Notes: generated from the sequence alone by a model not told the origin. A stretch of 64,000 nt of DNA from Oryzicola mucosus (GCF_014534685.1 NZ_JACVVX010000002.1:248001-312000), one strand, 5' to 3'. Numbered from the stretch's first letter, positions 36,450 through 45,638 are shown. Numbers and translations: made by a program.

Positions 36450-36929
36450 TCAGTTGGCGACGCAGAAATGCTGCTGGCCGTCATAGCCGGTGAAGGTGCC
36501 GGAGCGCGGCTGGAAGCTGCGATAGCGATCCTGGCAATAGGCGTACCACTCCGGCGTCCAGGGCTCGATCGAGGGCCGGTAGCTTGCATAGCCGCCGGAA
36601 TAGCCGGGTTGTGGAGCAACCGGATAGTAATTGCGAACCGGAGCAGGGCGCTGGATTGGCGCACGGCGCAGCGGAGGATCGTAATAATCCGGATCGGGCG
36701 CACGCTGGTTGTTGAGCGCGCCGACGATCAACGCGCCTGCGGCGAGACCGAGCACGCCCGCGGCCAGGGCATCGCCATTGTTGTTGCGGTGCCGGTATTC
36801 GTAGCGCGGCCTGTCGTAGTCGCGGTAATGCCTGCGCCAGCCATCGCCGGCATAAGCAGCCGACAGGGCAGTCAGCGTGGACGCCGCGACTGCGGTTCCC
36901 AAAACGGCGGTCTTCAAAAAGCGGTTCAT
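36450..36929 (-). CDS. BA14K family exported protein
   Basis: A 159-residue protein with a signal peptide (about 1-27, ending LSAAYAGD), an Arg/Tyr/His-rich segment, a Gly/Ala-rich hydrophobic helix (DALAAGVLGLAAGALIVGAL), a Pro/Tyr-rich linker, and the C-terminal BA14K motif WYAYCQDRYRSFQPRSGTF then GYDGQQHFC. Brucella BA14K is an immunoreactive, lectin-like envelope protein; function here is unknown. The two cysteines of the motif are present and probably pair. It has its own terminator. Confidence 0.88.
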   Translation of the reverse strand: MNRFLKTAVLGTAVAASTLTALSAAYAGDGWRRHYRDYDRPRYEYRHRNNNGDALAAGVLGLAAGALIVGALNNQRAPDPDYYDPPLRRAPIQRPAPVRNYYPVAPQPGYSGGYASYRPSIEPWTPEWYAYCQDRYRSFQPRSGTFTGYDGQQHFCVAN

Positions 36930-37232
36930 GGTTTTGTCTCCTTCGCGACCGCGCAACGCGTTCGATCACTGAGGACAAAAGTATCCGTTTCTATCTGAAC
37001 GCAAGCTGAACAAAAGAGTGCCTGCTATGTCAGGGCCGGCGGATAGCTGAAGGGACGAGAGCAAGGCCTGTCGGCAAAGGCTAGTCGCGACCGTCACGAA
37101 TTGGCGGGATTGCCGTGCTTGAAAAGACTACGACCGTCTTTGAACATGAACACATGTATCCGGTGCGCGTCCCGCCCGGAGTTTCCTTCGGATCGCCGTC
37201 TGGCGACGGCGCGAAAGGCGAGCCGGCCCGGC

Positions 37233-37445
37233 TCAGCCCACTGTCAGGTTTACCGCCTTCGGACCCTTGCCGCGCTTGTCAGGTTCGGTGTCGAAGGTCA
37301 CTTTTTGTCCGTCTTCCAATCCGGGCAATCCAGATGCCTGCACTGCGGAGATATGCACGAAGACGTCCTTGGCGCCATCGTCCGGCGTGATGAAGCCGAA
37401 GCCTTTGGCGTGATTGAAGAATTTGACAGTGCCGGTCTGCGGCAT
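37233..37445 (-). CDS. Cold-shock protein, CspA family
   Basis: A 70-residue single-stranded nucleic-acid-binding OB fold. RNP1 reads KGFGFITP and RNP2 VFVHIS, both intact. It is 75-80% identical to the paralogue at 37761 by eye. The start at 37445 gives [10 protein letters not shown]; the ribosome-binding context AAAGGAGTTTCCCA is nearly the same as in the paralogue. A probable -10 (CTATAT, minus strand, 37566-37561) places the transcription start about 110 bases upstream, giving the long leader typical of cold-shock mRNAs. Confidence 0.92.
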   Translation of the reverse strand: MPQTGTVKFFNHAKGFGFITPDDGAKDVFVHISAVQASGLPGLEDGQKVTFDTEPDKRGKGPKAVNLTVG

Positions 37446-37760
37446 TGGGAAACTCCTTTTACCCAACGATAGTTCAACGAGCCCGCTGGAACTCGAAGTA
37501 GAAATTTGTCCTTTATTTTTTTGGGTTGGGCAAGCGAAACTTTGATGCACTTCCGCGTCAATATAGTCGTGCCGATCAACGGCACCTCGATCAAAAAAGC
37601 GGACGAAACCCTTGGGGCCTCAAGACGGCGTAAGTGTCGAGGCCAGGATGGGTTTCAAATCAGCATAAGAAATAAGCAATTGCCTGCTCTATACATGTCT
37701 CAAAAAGAAAAAGGCGCAACGGAGGCCCGTCGCGCCTTTCAAAGACGATGTTTGGTCAGC
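37446..37760. other. Leader and promoter region of the first csp gene
   Basis: 315 bases without a gene between the two csp genes. Contains a minus-strand CTATAT (37566-37561), an inverted repeat GTGCCG/CGGCAC (37569-37585) just upstream of it, a long untranslated leader for the csp gene at 37233, and the terminator of the csp gene at 37761. Confidence 0.55.
37702..37736 (-). terminator. Intrinsic terminator of the second csp gene
   Basis: On the minus strand a ten-base stem with one mismatch (GGCGCGACGG / CCGTTGCGCC) and a four-base loop, followed by TTTTTCTTTTT. It begins 25 bp after the csp stop at 37761. Confidence 0.85.
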
Positions 37761-37973
37761 TTAAGCCGCGCGCAGATTAACCGCCTTGGGGCCTTTGCCC
37801 ATGCGGTCCGGCTCGACGTCGAAGGTAACCTTCTGGCCGTCGAGAAGCGTGCGGAGGCCGGACTTTTCGATCGCGGAGATGTGGACGAACACATCCTTGG
37901 CGCCGTCGTCCGGGGTGATGAAGCCGAAGCCTTTAGTCGCGTTGAAGAACTTTACGGTGCCGGTCTGGGCCAT
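37761..37973 (-). CDS. Cold-shock protein, CspA family (paralogue)
   Basis: A 70-residue CspA-like protein, [11 protein letters not shown]..., with intact RNP1 (KGFGFITP) and RNP2 (VFVHIS). It ends KAVNLRAA where the neighbour ends KAVNLTVG, and differs mainly around residues 40-55. GAAGGAGTTCTCCCA precedes the ATG. A terminator follows, so the two csp genes are separate transcripts that arose by tandem duplication. Confidence 0.92.
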   Translation of the reverse strand: MAQTGTVKFFNATKGFGFITPDDGAKDVFVHISAIEKSGLRTLLDGQKVTFDVEPDRMGKGPKAVNLRAA

Positions 37974-38434
37974 TTGGGAGAACTCCTTCACCCGTTTGGT
38001 AGGTTGGGACGATCTCCGCCTGCCGTCGGAGTAACATCCCGGTGGTTGCTTTGGCGGTCATGCATTCGCGCACAATATACCCCCCGCCTAAACGGGGCCG
38101 TCAGAGATTCACAGTGTCGGGGATAGGGTCGCGCAAAACGTTCCAGTCTCCGGGTCAGCAAATGCCCGAACACGATATTTATTGCACGGAAATATAGGGC
38201 TGGCAAGCACTTGGATGTTAGAGTTCAGCAAGCTCCAGCGTCCTCCTTATAGTCCTTTCGTTCCATATGAATATCAGCCAGATCGCGGCATCGATAGGTA
38301 CAGCGATCAAAGCTGGCAACGCGGTCGATCATTTCAGCATCGTGCAAGTCGTGACTTTGCAAAGTCTTCTATCCGCTGCAGGATCGAACTTGCCGCTGGC
38401 GCGTTATTCGCTGGCGGGAAATAGGAGAGGGATT
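37974..38434. other. Gene-free stretch between the divergent csp and Kazal-like lipoprotein genes
   Basis: About 461 bases holding both divergent promoters. No ORF with family resemblance. AT-rich patches occur near 38175-38210. The csp leader probably occupies part of it; I see no clear hairpin with a T tract. Confidence 0.45.
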
Positions 38435-38905
38435 ATGAGGCCGAATTTGAGGACTATCGTGCGGACGGGCGCGGTTGCCTTTTCGCTTTCCATGGTGCTG
38501 GCCGGCTGTACGGTCGTCGTCGACGAAGGGCAAGGACCGGGGCCTCGTCCGCCTCGACCGGGGCCTGGTCCGCAATTCTGTACGCGCGAGTATCAGCCGG
38601 TCTGCGGCGAACGGCGCGGCGACCGCACAACCTTCGCCAACCCTTGCGAGGCCGATCGCGCCGGGTTCCGGATCGTTCACGGCGGCCAATGTCGTGGCGG
38701 AGGAATACGCCCTGGACCCGGCCCTTGGCCAGGCCCAAGCCCATTCCCCGGTCCACGCCCGCCGCGTCCCGAGCCGGCGCCGCAATTCTGCACGCGGGAA
38801 TACCGTCCGGTTTGCGCCCAGCGCGGCCGTTCGCTGCAGACCTTCGGCAATGCGTGCGAGGCCGATGCAGCCGGGTTCCGGGTTATCGACCGCGGACCTT
38901 GCTGA
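38435..38905 (+). CDS. Lipoprotein with two Kazal-like domains
   Basis: A 156-residue exported protein. Signal peptide with lipobox LAGC (Cys25), so it should be lipid-anchored. Two repeats of about 38 residues, starting QFCTREYQPVCG (47-86) and QFCTREYRPVCA (117-156), separated by a Gly/Pro-rich linker. Each has four cysteines at the same spacing (49, 57, 71, 86 and 119, 127, 141, 156) and the PVC...N.CEA..AGF pattern of Kazal-type protease inhibitors, though real Kazal domains have six cysteines. Function is unknown; inhibition of host or self proteases is only a guess. AGGAGAGG precedes the ATG. Confidence 0.8.
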   Translation: MRPNLRTIVRTGAVAFSLSMVLAGCTVVVDEGQGPGPRPPRPGPGPQFCTREYQPVCGERRGDRTTFANPCEADRAGFRIVHGGQCRGGGIRPGPGPWPGPSPFPGPRPPRPEPAPQFCTREYRPVCAQRGRSLQTFGNACEADAAGFRVIDRGPC

Positions 38906-38942
38906 AGAACGACATTCCTGCAGCAATGCAGCTTGCTTACCA

Positions 38943-38978
38943 AAAAGGCGCCGAAGTCATCTGACTTCGGCGCCTTTT
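38943..38978. terminator. Bidirectional intrinsic terminator
   Basis: A 16-base perfect stem (AAAAGGCGCCGAAGTC and its complement) around a four-base loop, with T tracts on both strands, between the convergent lipoprotein and uvrB genes. It serves both. Confidence 0.92.
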
Positions 38979-38983
38979 ACAAT

Positions 38984-41917
38984 TTATCGGCCCGGGCGCC
39001 CAGACTTCCCCGGCTTGCGCTTCTGCCGCGCGGCATCGGCGGGGTCCTCGTAGGAGCCGATGCCAGCGCGCTCCCGGCGCACCGGCTTGGCATCGTCGGC
39101 TCCCTTGATCGGTGTCGGCCTGGGGCCTTCGACCGGCTTTTCCGTGCGTCGCACCGTCATCTCGTCGAGGCTGTTCTTCTTGAACAGCGATCGTGAGACC
39201 GCGCCGGCCGGCTGTTCCATATCGGTGCCGGGGCCCATATTGTCGAGCGACGGTTTGCCGAACAAGGATTGCTTGCCGTCGTCTCCGACCGCGCGATGGA
39301 TAGCGCGGCCCTTGTTGTGCTTGCCCTTTTCCCGGCCGGAGACGGGGCTTTCCATGTCGGCATATTTGGCCAGCGGATCGTCGGAGATCGCCAGTTCCAT
39401 GTCGCGCAGCCGCTTGATCTCGTCGCGGATGCGGGCGGCTTTCTCGAAATCGAGATCGGCCGCGGCGTTGCGCATCTGCTTTTCCAGCGCCTCGAGATGG
39501 GCCTTGAGATTGTTGCCCATCATAGCGCCCGCATCGTCGGTGAACTGCGAGATGTCGGCGCGGACATGATCTTTCTCGTAGACCGAGTCGAGAATGTCGG
39601 CGATGCGCGACTTCACGCTTTCCGGCGTGATGCCATGAGCCTCATTATAGGCGACCTGTTTTTCGCGGCGGCGGCCGGTCTCGGCCATGGCGCGTTCCAT
39701 CGAGCCTGTGACTTTGTCGGCATAGAGGATGACCTTGCCGTCGACATTGCGCGCCGCGCGGCCGATGGTCTGGATCAGCGACGTTTCCGACCTCAGGAAG
39801 CCTTCCTTGTCGGCATCGAGGATCGCCACGAAGCCGCATTCGGGAATGTCGAGACCCTCGCGCAGCAGGTTGATGCCGACGAGCACGTCAAAGGCGCCAA
39901 GCCTGAGGTCGCGGATGATCTCGATGCGTTCCAGCGTGTCGATATCTGAGTGCATGTAGCGTACGCGAATACCCTGCTCGTGCAGATACTCGGTCAAATC
40001 CTCGGCCATGCGCTTGGTCAGCACAGTGACCAGGCTGCGGTAGCCGGCTTTGCTGGTCTCGCGGATTTCGCCGACCACGTCATCGACCTGGTTTTTCGCC
40101 GGTCGGACCTCGACGGGCGGATCGATCAGTCCGGTCGGCCGGATGACCTGCTCGGCGAACACGCCGCCGGCCTGTTCCATCTCCCAGGTGCTGGGGGTGG
40201 CGGAGACCGCCACAGTGAGCGGGCGCATTGCGTCCCACTCCTCGAAGCGCAGCGGACGGTTGTCCATGCAGGAGGGCAAGCGGAAGCCGTATTCGGCCAG
40301 CGTCGCCTTGCGGCGGAAGTCGCCCCGGTACATGCCGCCGATCTGCGGGACGGTGACGTGGCTTTCATCGATGAAGACGAGCGCGTTGTCGGGGATGTAT
40401 TCGAACAGGGTCGGTGGCGGATCGCCGGGCTGACGGCCCGTGAGGTAACGGGAATAGTTTTCGATGCCGGCGCAGGAGCCGGTTGCCTCCAGCATCTCCA
40501 GGTCGAAACGCGTGCGCTGCTCGAGCCGTTGCGCCTCGAGCAGGCGGCCCGCCCGCTCCAGTTCGACCAGTCTGCCCTTCAGCTCCTCCTTGATCGACTT
40601 GGTGGCCTGGTTGAGCGTGGGGCGCGGCGTGACATAGTGCGAATTGGCGTAGATCTTCACGCTTTTCAGTTCGCCGGTCTTGTGTCCCGTCAGCGGATCG
40701 AACTCCACGATCGACTCGATCTCGTCGCCGAACAGCGAGATGCGCCAGGCCCTGTCTTCAAGGTGGGCGGGGAAGATCTCGATGGTGTCGCCGCGTACGC
40801 GGAAGGAGCCGCGCACGAAGTTGATGTCCTGCCGCTTGTACTGCTGCGCCACGAGATCGGCGAGAAGCTGCCGCTGGTCGAGCCGGTCGCCGATCTGCAT
40901 CTGGAAGGTCATGGCGGTGTAGGTTTCGACCGAGCCGATACCGTAGATGCAGGACACCGAGGCAACGATGATAACGTCGTCGCGCTCCAGCAGCGAGCGC
41001 GTCGCCGAGTGGCGCATGCGGTCGATCTGCTCGTTGATGGTCGATTCCTTCTCGATGAAGGTATCGGTGCGCGGCACATAGGCTTCCGGCTGGTAGTAGT
41101 CGTAATAGGAAACGAAATACTCCACCGCATTGTCGGGGAAGAAGTTCTTGAACTCGCCATAGAGCTGGGCAGCGAGCGTCTTGTTCGGCGCCAGGATGAG
41201 GGCGGGGCGCTGCGTCTGCTCGATCACCTTGGCCATGGTGAAGGTCTTGCCGGAGCCGGTAACACCGAGCAGCACCTGGGTGCGCTCATGCTCGTTGACG
41301 CCCTCGACCAGGTCGCGGATCGCGGTCGGCTGGTCGCCCGCCGGCTCGAATTCCGACTTCATGACGATCTGAATGCCGCCTTCCGACTTCTCGGGTCGGG
41401 CCGGGCGGTGGGGTGTCCAGATCTTGCCGTTCTTGTGCAGCGGATTGCCGCTTTCGATCAGCGCCGACAGGGCCGCGACGGTTGCCGTGACACCGTCCGA
41501 GGACAGCGACTCGGCATCTTCGAGGCTGATGTCCAGCCCGGCAACGGGGTTGAGACCAGCCGCCGCACGCTCCTTCGGCGAGGCGGCGCCACCCATCGAC
41601 GTGCCGCGCGCGCTGCGCGTCGGTGCAGCGGAACGCTCAGGGATTTTCTTCGTCTTGCTGCTCTTTTCGCCGCCCTTTGCCCGTGGGGACAAACCTTCCT
41701 GCTCGGCTTCGCGCGCGATCTGTTCGGCCCAGTCCGAGATCGAGCCGGACAGCGGCGCGCCGGTGAACTCTGCCTGTGCCGCCTCTTCGAACCCGCCGCC
41801 GCGATGCAGCGGCTCGGAGGCATCGAGATAATCCGTCACCGGACTGCCCCGCTTGCGCGGCGCCGAACGGTCTTCTGACACCTTCGCAGGTGTTTTCTTT
41901 TCAGGAGCTTTGGCCAT
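38984..41917 (-). CDS. uvrB: Excinuclease ABC subunit B with long N-terminal extension
   Basis: DNA damage recognition helicase of nucleotide excision repair. From the ATG at 41917 it is 977 residues; E. coli UvrB has 673. The canonical part begins near 187 ([20 protein letters not shown]); Walker A GVTGSGKT at 218-225; the beta-hairpin region with [12 protein letters not shown]; helicase motifs to GRAARN; and the UVR domain at about 805-845 which contacts UvrA/UvrC. The first 186 residues are low-complexity, Lys/Ser/Pro-rich and unlike UvrB; about 130 residues after the UVR domain are also extra. Such extensions occur in rhizobial UvrB; their role is unknown. Confidence 0.94.
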   Translation of the reverse strand: MAKAPEKKTPAKVSEDRSAPRKRGSPVTDYLDASEPLHRGGGFEEAAQAEFTGAPLSGSISDWAEQIAREAEQEGLSPRAKGGEKSSKTKKIPERSAAPTRSARGTSMGGAASPKERAAAGLNPVAGLDISLEDAESLSSDGVTATVAALSALIESGNPLHKNGKIWTPHRPARPEKSEGGIQIVMKSEFEPAGDQPTAIRDLVEGVNEHERTQVLLGVTGSGKTFTMAKVIEQTQRPALILAPNKTLAAQLYGEFKNFFPDNAVEYFVSYYDYYQPEAYVPRTDTFIEKESTINEQIDRMRHSATRSLLERDDVIIVASVSCIYGIGSVETYTAMTFQMQIGDRLDQRQLLADLVAQQYKRQDINFVRGSFRVRGDTIEIFPAHLEDRAWRISLFGDEIESIVEFDPLTGHKTGELKSVKIYANSHYVTPRPTLNQATKSIKEELKGRLVELERAGRLLEAQRLEQRTRFDLEMLEATGSCAGIENYSRYLTGRQPGDPPPTLFEYIPDNALVFIDESHVTVPQIGGMYRGDFRRKATLAEYGFRLPSCMDNRPLRFEEWDAMRPLTVAVSATPSTWEMEQAGGVFAEQVIRPTGLIDPPVEVRPAKNQVDDVVGEIRETSKAGYRSLVTVLTKRMAEDLTEYLHEQGIRVRYMHSDIDTLERIEIIRDLRLGAFDVLVGINLLREGLDIPECGFVAILDADKEGFLRSETSLIQTIGRAARNVDGKVILYADKVTGSMERAMAETGRRREKQVAYNEAHGITPESVKSRIADILDSVYEKDHVRADISQFTDDAGAMMGNNLKAHLEALEKQMRNAAADLDFEKAARIRDEIKRLRDMELAISDDPLAKYADMESPVSGREKGKHNKGRAIHRAVGDDGKQSLFGKPSLDNMGPGTDMEQPAGAVSRSLFKKNSLDEMTVRRTEKPVEGPRPTPIKGADDAKPVRRERAGIGSYEDPADAARQKRKPGKSGRPGR

Positions 41918-41983
41918 GCCGCGAATATGGTGAGAGTCTCGCGAAATGGAAAGGGTCGGCGGCGGGGACAGGATGTGGAAATG

Positions 41984-42015
41984 CCGCATACTGACAGGAG
42001 GGTGTCAGGATGCGG
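41984..42015. repeat. 13-bp inverted repeat with one mismatch, upstream of uvrB
   Basis: CCGCATACTGACA (41984-41996) and TGTCAGGATGCGG (42003-42015) are complementary except at one base, with a six-base GGAGGG loop. It lies in the divergent space between uvrB and the DUF3137 gene. It does not match the alphaproteobacterial LexA pattern (GTTC repeats). Operator or hairpin; unassigned. Confidence 0.5.
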
Positions 42016-42097
42016 CTGTGGTGAGTGATCTCAATACGTCCGGTATCTCGCTTGCCGCTTCCATGTTAGATCGGAACGACCAAACAGGGAGGCAGGA

Positions 42098-43063
42098 ATG
42101 GCGGCAGCAGATTTCCTTCCGCACGACGCAGCGGTCGCCGGCATCAAGGATGTCATTTCGAGACTGGAAGCCGAACGCGCCGCCGCACAGCGCCGAACCC
42201 GCTGGCTGCCTTTCGTAGCCGGTTTCTGGCTGATCGTTGGCGTCGTCGCGCTGTCTCTTGTCTTCAACGTCTATGCCGATCCTGCCGAGCAATGGTTCTC
42301 ACCGCTGCATGTGTTTCTCTATGTCGGCGCCTTCGTGCTGGCTTATGCCGTCTACTACTGGACCAGCCGGCTCGACCCTTCGCTGCGGCAGAGCCAGCGG
42401 CTGGCGATCCTGTCGGCCGCTTTTGGTTTTCTGCCGGAAGTGCGTATCGGCCGTGGCAGCAAACCGTCGTCCTTTGCCCGCATGCCGCGCGAGGTGGCGG
42501 GAGATTTCGACGGCGAGAGCTTCGATGACGTCATTGCGGGACGCTACGAAGATTTCGGCTTCGAGCTTTACGAGGCTCGGCTGACGAAGGGTTCAGGCAA
42601 GTCGCTGGATGTTGCTTTCAAGGGCGTGGTCGTCGCGTTCGAACTGGTCGTGCCGTTTCCCGGTGTTCTGGTGGCCACGCGGAAGCTGGAACGGCAGACG
42701 GGTTTCCTGCGCGGCCTGTTCGCGCGCAGCCTCGAACCGGTGGAGAGCGGTGTGGCGGGGTTGGATGCGTCCTACGCCTTCCTGACCGACAACCCGCAGG
42801 CGGCGCAGCCTCTGGTGACGGGACAATTGCCGAAGGCGCTGGACTGGCTCGCCGAGGCGTGGCCCGAAGAGCCAGCGCGCGTCGCGCTGAATGGCAAGGA
42901 CGGTTTTCTGCTGCTGCCGCTGCGCAAGAACTTCTTCGAGCTGCCGCCGGCGACGGAGCCGATCGACTACACGCTGCATGTCGAACCGATGATCGCCGAT
43001 CTCAGCGCGATGCTGGCAACCGCCTCGCTGGTTCGGAAGATCGGCGCCGACGCTCAGCCGTAA
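42098..43063 (+). CDS. DUF3137 membrane protein
   Basis: A 321-residue protein with an N-terminal cytosolic helix, two transmembrane segments (about 37-60 and 70-90, in WLPFVAGFWLIVGVVALSLV and VFLYVGAFVLAYAVYYW), and a long soluble C-terminal domain typical of DUF3137 (RYEDFGFELYEARLTKGSGK, VVVAFELVVPFPGVLVATRK). No function is known. It is divergent from uvrB. Confidence 0.8.
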   Translation: MAAADFLPHDAAVAGIKDVISRLEAERAAAQRRTRWLPFVAGFWLIVGVVALSLVFNVYADPAEQWFSPLHVFLYVGAFVLAYAVYYWTSRLDPSLRQSQRLAILSAAFGFLPEVRIGRGSKPSSFARMPREVAGDFDGESFDDVIAGRYEDFGFELYEARLTKGSGKSLDVAFKGVVVAFELVVPFPGVLVATRKLERQTGFLRGLFARSLEPVESGVAGLDASYAFLTDNPQAAQPLVTGQLPKALDWLAEAWPEEPARVALNGKDGFLLLPLRKNFFELPPATEPIDYTLHVEPMIADLSAMLATASLVRKIGADAQP

Positions 43064-43255
43064 CGCAGCTCGACGCTGATAATCACAAAGGTGATGCCGT
43101 TGGCCATGACGATGGGCCACGAGCCGGCAGGAGAACTATGGCTCCTGAGATGTCGGTTTCCTGTGTGCTTTCCACTGTTGCGGAGCTTTTCGTTACACAG
43201 CCATCAGGATGTTCGCCTAGTCTGGCGGCGGAATAACGAGAAAAGGACGTGATGA

Positions 43256-43873
43256 ATGAGCCGAATCCTGCTTGCAGCCGCTTTCATACTGTCGGCAACG
43301 GTCTTGGCCGCCGCCGATACGAAGGCTTATACGCTGAGCATCGGCGGCCGCGACTACCAGATCGATGCGGGCGACAGCGTCGAGGTGGACCTGCCGGACG
43401 GCCAAAAGGCGACGGTCAAGCTCGAACGCAACCCGTTCGCGCGCTATGCCGGCGAGAGCTTCGCCTTCGAACATCCGGCAGGCACCACGGTGGGACGGTC
43501 TGAGATCGACAAGACCATCGATCAGCATCTTCTGGCGACTGCGCTCGGCACGCTGATCATCCTCCAGGAATATAGGACACTCGATCCCACATCGCTTGAC
43601 CAGCTGATGCTGCAGCAGCTGACGCAGGACGGAATCCGCGCCGGAGCAAAAGTTTCGCAGCAACCGGCGACGCGCACCCTGTCCGACGGAAAGCAGCTCA
43701 AGGGACTGACTGCCAGCGAAACCAGCCGTACTGAAACCATCGACTATGAGATCGTCAGCTATGGCGAAGAAGATCGCGGCGTGCTTGTCGTCACCCGGAT
43801 CGACCAGGACAACAATGCCGCCGATGGTGAGATTCTCAAGCGGTTCTGGGAAACGCTGAAGATAGGCTTCTAA
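43256..43873 (+). CDS. Exported protein of unknown function
   Basis: A 205-residue protein, signal peptide about 1-20 (MSRILLAAAFILSATVLAAA). The mature part is beta-rich and begins YTLSIGGRDYQIDAGDS; it contains NPFARYAGESFAFEHPAGT and a late DYEIVSYGEEDRGVLVVTRI. No Cys, no membrane segment, so a soluble periplasmic protein is likely. I do not recognise a family. AAAGGACGTGATGA precedes the ATG. It stands alone between DUF3137 and the thioesterase gene. Confidence 0.75.
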   Translation: MSRILLAAAFILSATVLAAADTKAYTLSIGGRDYQIDAGDSVEVDLPDGQKATVKLERNPFARYAGESFAFEHPAGTTVGRSEIDKTIDQHLLATALGTLIILQEYRTLDPTSLDQLMLQQLTQDGIRAGAKVSQQPATRTLSDGKQLKGLTASETSRTETIDYEIVSYGEEDRGVLVVTRIDQDNNAADGEILKRFWETLKIGF

Positions 43874-44132
43874 GCATCACTGCCCGTTGCGGAGCTTCGC
43901 GAGGGGCCGAGATAGCGCCACCCGCTGTTCAAGTGATGTCTCGCATCCGTGAAACTCCGATTCAAGCTGCTGCGGAGTTGAATCCGGCAGATGATACAAC
44001 GGATTGTTCCGGCATATTTTCGGCACTGCGAGATGAGCGGAAATCTCCATGTCGCGGACGCCTGCTTGCGCGTTTCCCGGCAGACGGCTAGCAAAGGCCG
44101 ACGCTTGCATGCCGCGCACAAAGGGAGGCACC

Positions 44133-44525
44133 ATGGTTCAGTATGTCGAAGGCAGGCCGGTAGGCGAACTGACGCTGCGCACGCTGGCGATGCCGGCGGA
44201 TGCCAATGCCGCCGGTGACATTTTCGGCGGCTGGGTCATGGCACAGATGGATCTTGCATGCGGCATCCGTGCTGCCGAGCGGGCCAAGGGCCGCGTGGTG
44301 ACGGCGGCGGTGAAGGAAATGTCCTTCGCCAAGCCGATGAAGATCGGCGATACGCTGTGCATCTACACCCATATCGAGCGTGTCGGTCGGACCTCGATGA
44401 CGCTCAAACTGCAGGCATGGGCGCAGCGCTATCTGTCGGATGTGATGGAGAAGGTCACCGAGGCTGACTTCATCATGGTGGCGCTGGACAAGGACGGCAA
44501 GCCGTCTCCGATCCCGGCTGAATAG
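44133..44525 (+). CDS. Acyl-CoA thioesterase, YciA/BACH type
   Basis: Hydrolyses acyl-CoA esters. A 130-residue hot-dog protein whose family motif is intact: MPADANAAGDIFGGWVMAQM followed by DLACGIRAAERAKGRVVTAAV. AGGGAGG precedes the ATG at 44133, so upstream in-frame sequence is not needed. It converges with the HxlR gene, one base between the stop codons. YciA of E. coli is the closest well-known homologue. Confidence 0.9.
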   Translation: MVQYVEGRPVGELTLRTLAMPADANAAGDIFGGWVMAQMDLACGIRAAERAKGRVVTAAVKEMSFAKPMKIGDTLCIYTHIERVGRTSMTLKLQAWAQRYLSDVMEKVTEADFIMVALDKDGKPSPIPAE

Positions 44526-44526
44526 A

Positions 44527-44901
44527 TTAAGCCTCCTCGCGGGACAGGTCGAATCGGATCCGCGCGGCCTGCACGCGGTCGATGTTGCCGCGCGCCCAAG
44601 TGCCCAATGCGCTGACCGGCACCAGCAATTCTCGGCCGAGATCGGTCAGTTCGTACTCCACCTTCGGCGGGATGGTCGGATGGACGGTTCGCGTCACGAA
44701 ACCATCGCGTTCGAGGCCGCGCAGCGTCGTCGTCAGCATCTTCTGAGAGATACCGCCGACGGCATGGCGCAGTTCATTGAACCGCAGCGTTCCCCCGCCC
44801 AGCGTGCTCACCACCAGAACGGTCCACTTGTCGCCGATATGCTGCAGGATATCGCTGACCGCCCGGCAGTCTTCGCTTAAGTGCAGGTGCCTTGGTTTCA
44901 T
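44527..44901 (-). CDS. HxlR-family transcriptional regulator
   Basis: A 124-residue winged-helix regulator with the HxlR signature: one cysteine near the N-terminus in EDCRAVSDILQHIGDKWTVL, GGGTLRFNELRHAVGGISQK, and RGLERDGFVTRTVHPTIPPK. Related regulators (YodB, HypR) sense quinones, aldehydes or disulfide stress through that cysteine (Cys12 here). It is divergent from an FMN-dependent reductase gene, the usual target type, and a short inverted repeat sits between them. Confidence 0.9.
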   Translation of the reverse strand: MKPRHLHLSEDCRAVSDILQHIGDKWTVLVVSTLGGGTLRFNELRHAVGGISQKMLTTTLRGLERDGFVTRTVHPTIPPKVEYELTDLGRELLVPVSALGTWARGNIDRVQAARIRFDLSREEA

Positions 44902-44948
44902 AAAAGTGCCTTCTTGCGCGGTTTCGACCAGGTAACATAAATAGCGTC

Positions 44949-44965
44949 GGTATCCTTTTTATACC
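44949..44965. promoter_or_regulatory. Candidate HxlR operator
   Basis: GGTAT-N7-ATACC (44949-44965) in the 86-bp space between the HxlR gene and the FMN reductase gene, 22 bp before the reductase ATG. It is a short palindrome of the GTAT/ATAC kind seen in front of HxlR-controlled genes. Confidence 0.45.
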
Positions 44966-44987
44966 ACAATGCGAATGGAGAAAACGC

Positions 44988-45587
44988 ATGCCGAACGCTA
45001 AAGTCAAGATTGCCGTCGTTGTCGGTTCGATCCGCGAGAACCGCTTTGCCGAAAAACCGGCGCGCTGGATCGTCGATCTCGCCAATGCGCGCGGCGATAT
45101 CGAGGCGGAACTCGTCGACCTCAAGGATTATCCGATGCCGCACTTTGCCGAGCCGACGTCGCCGGTATGGGGGCCTTCCAAGAACGAACATGCTCAACGC
45201 TGGCAAGCCAAACTCGACACGTTCGACGGCTATATCTTCACTGCGGCCGAATACAACCATGCGCCGTCGAGCGTGCTGAAGAACGCATTCGACTATGCCG
45301 GACCGCAAATCTTCCGCAAGCCCGCCGGATTCGTCGGCTATGGCGGTGTCGGCGGCGCGCGCGCAATCGAACATCTTCGGATGATCGCGGTCGAGATGCA
45401 GATGGCGCCCGTAAAAGCCGGCGTTCATATCCTCTGGCCCGACTACGTCACGATCCAGGGCGGCGCCGCGATGGAGACGCTCGACCACCTCAACCAGGCC
45501 GGCAAAGCATTGCTCGAAGACATCGCCTGGTGGAGCAAGGCGTTGCGCGATGCCCGCACTTCCGAGTTGAAGGCGCAGGCCGCTTGA
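44988..45587 (+). CDS. NADPH-dependent FMN reductase/quinone reductase
   Basis: A 199-residue flavodoxin-fold reductase. The FMN phosphate loop is GSIRENRFAEKPARW, and the FMN ring contact AAEYNHAPSSVLKNAFDYAG is characteristic of the NADPH-dependent FMN reductase family (azoreductases, chromate and quinone reductases). Divergent from an HxlR regulator, so it is probably induced by electrophiles or quinones and detoxifies them; this is inference from context. Confidence 0.9.
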   Translation: MPNAKVKIAVVVGSIRENRFAEKPARWIVDLANARGDIEAELVDLKDYPMPHFAEPTSPVWGPSKNEHAQRWQAKLDTFDGYIFTAAEYNHAPSSVLKNAFDYAGPQIFRKPAGFVGYGGVGGARAIEHLRMIAVEMQMAPVKAGVHILWPDYVTIQGGAAMETLDHLNQAGKALLEDIAWWSKALRDARTSELKAQAA

Positions 45588-45638
45588 CTTGTTCGTGAGC
45601 TGAACAAGGCAGGGCCTGTCGAAACCAGGCTCTGCCGA

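Noticed and set aside
39950-41878. Plus-strand open frame of 642 codons over uvrB
   Set aside because: Antisense to UvrB motifs; composition and lack of a ribosome-binding site mark it as a shadow.
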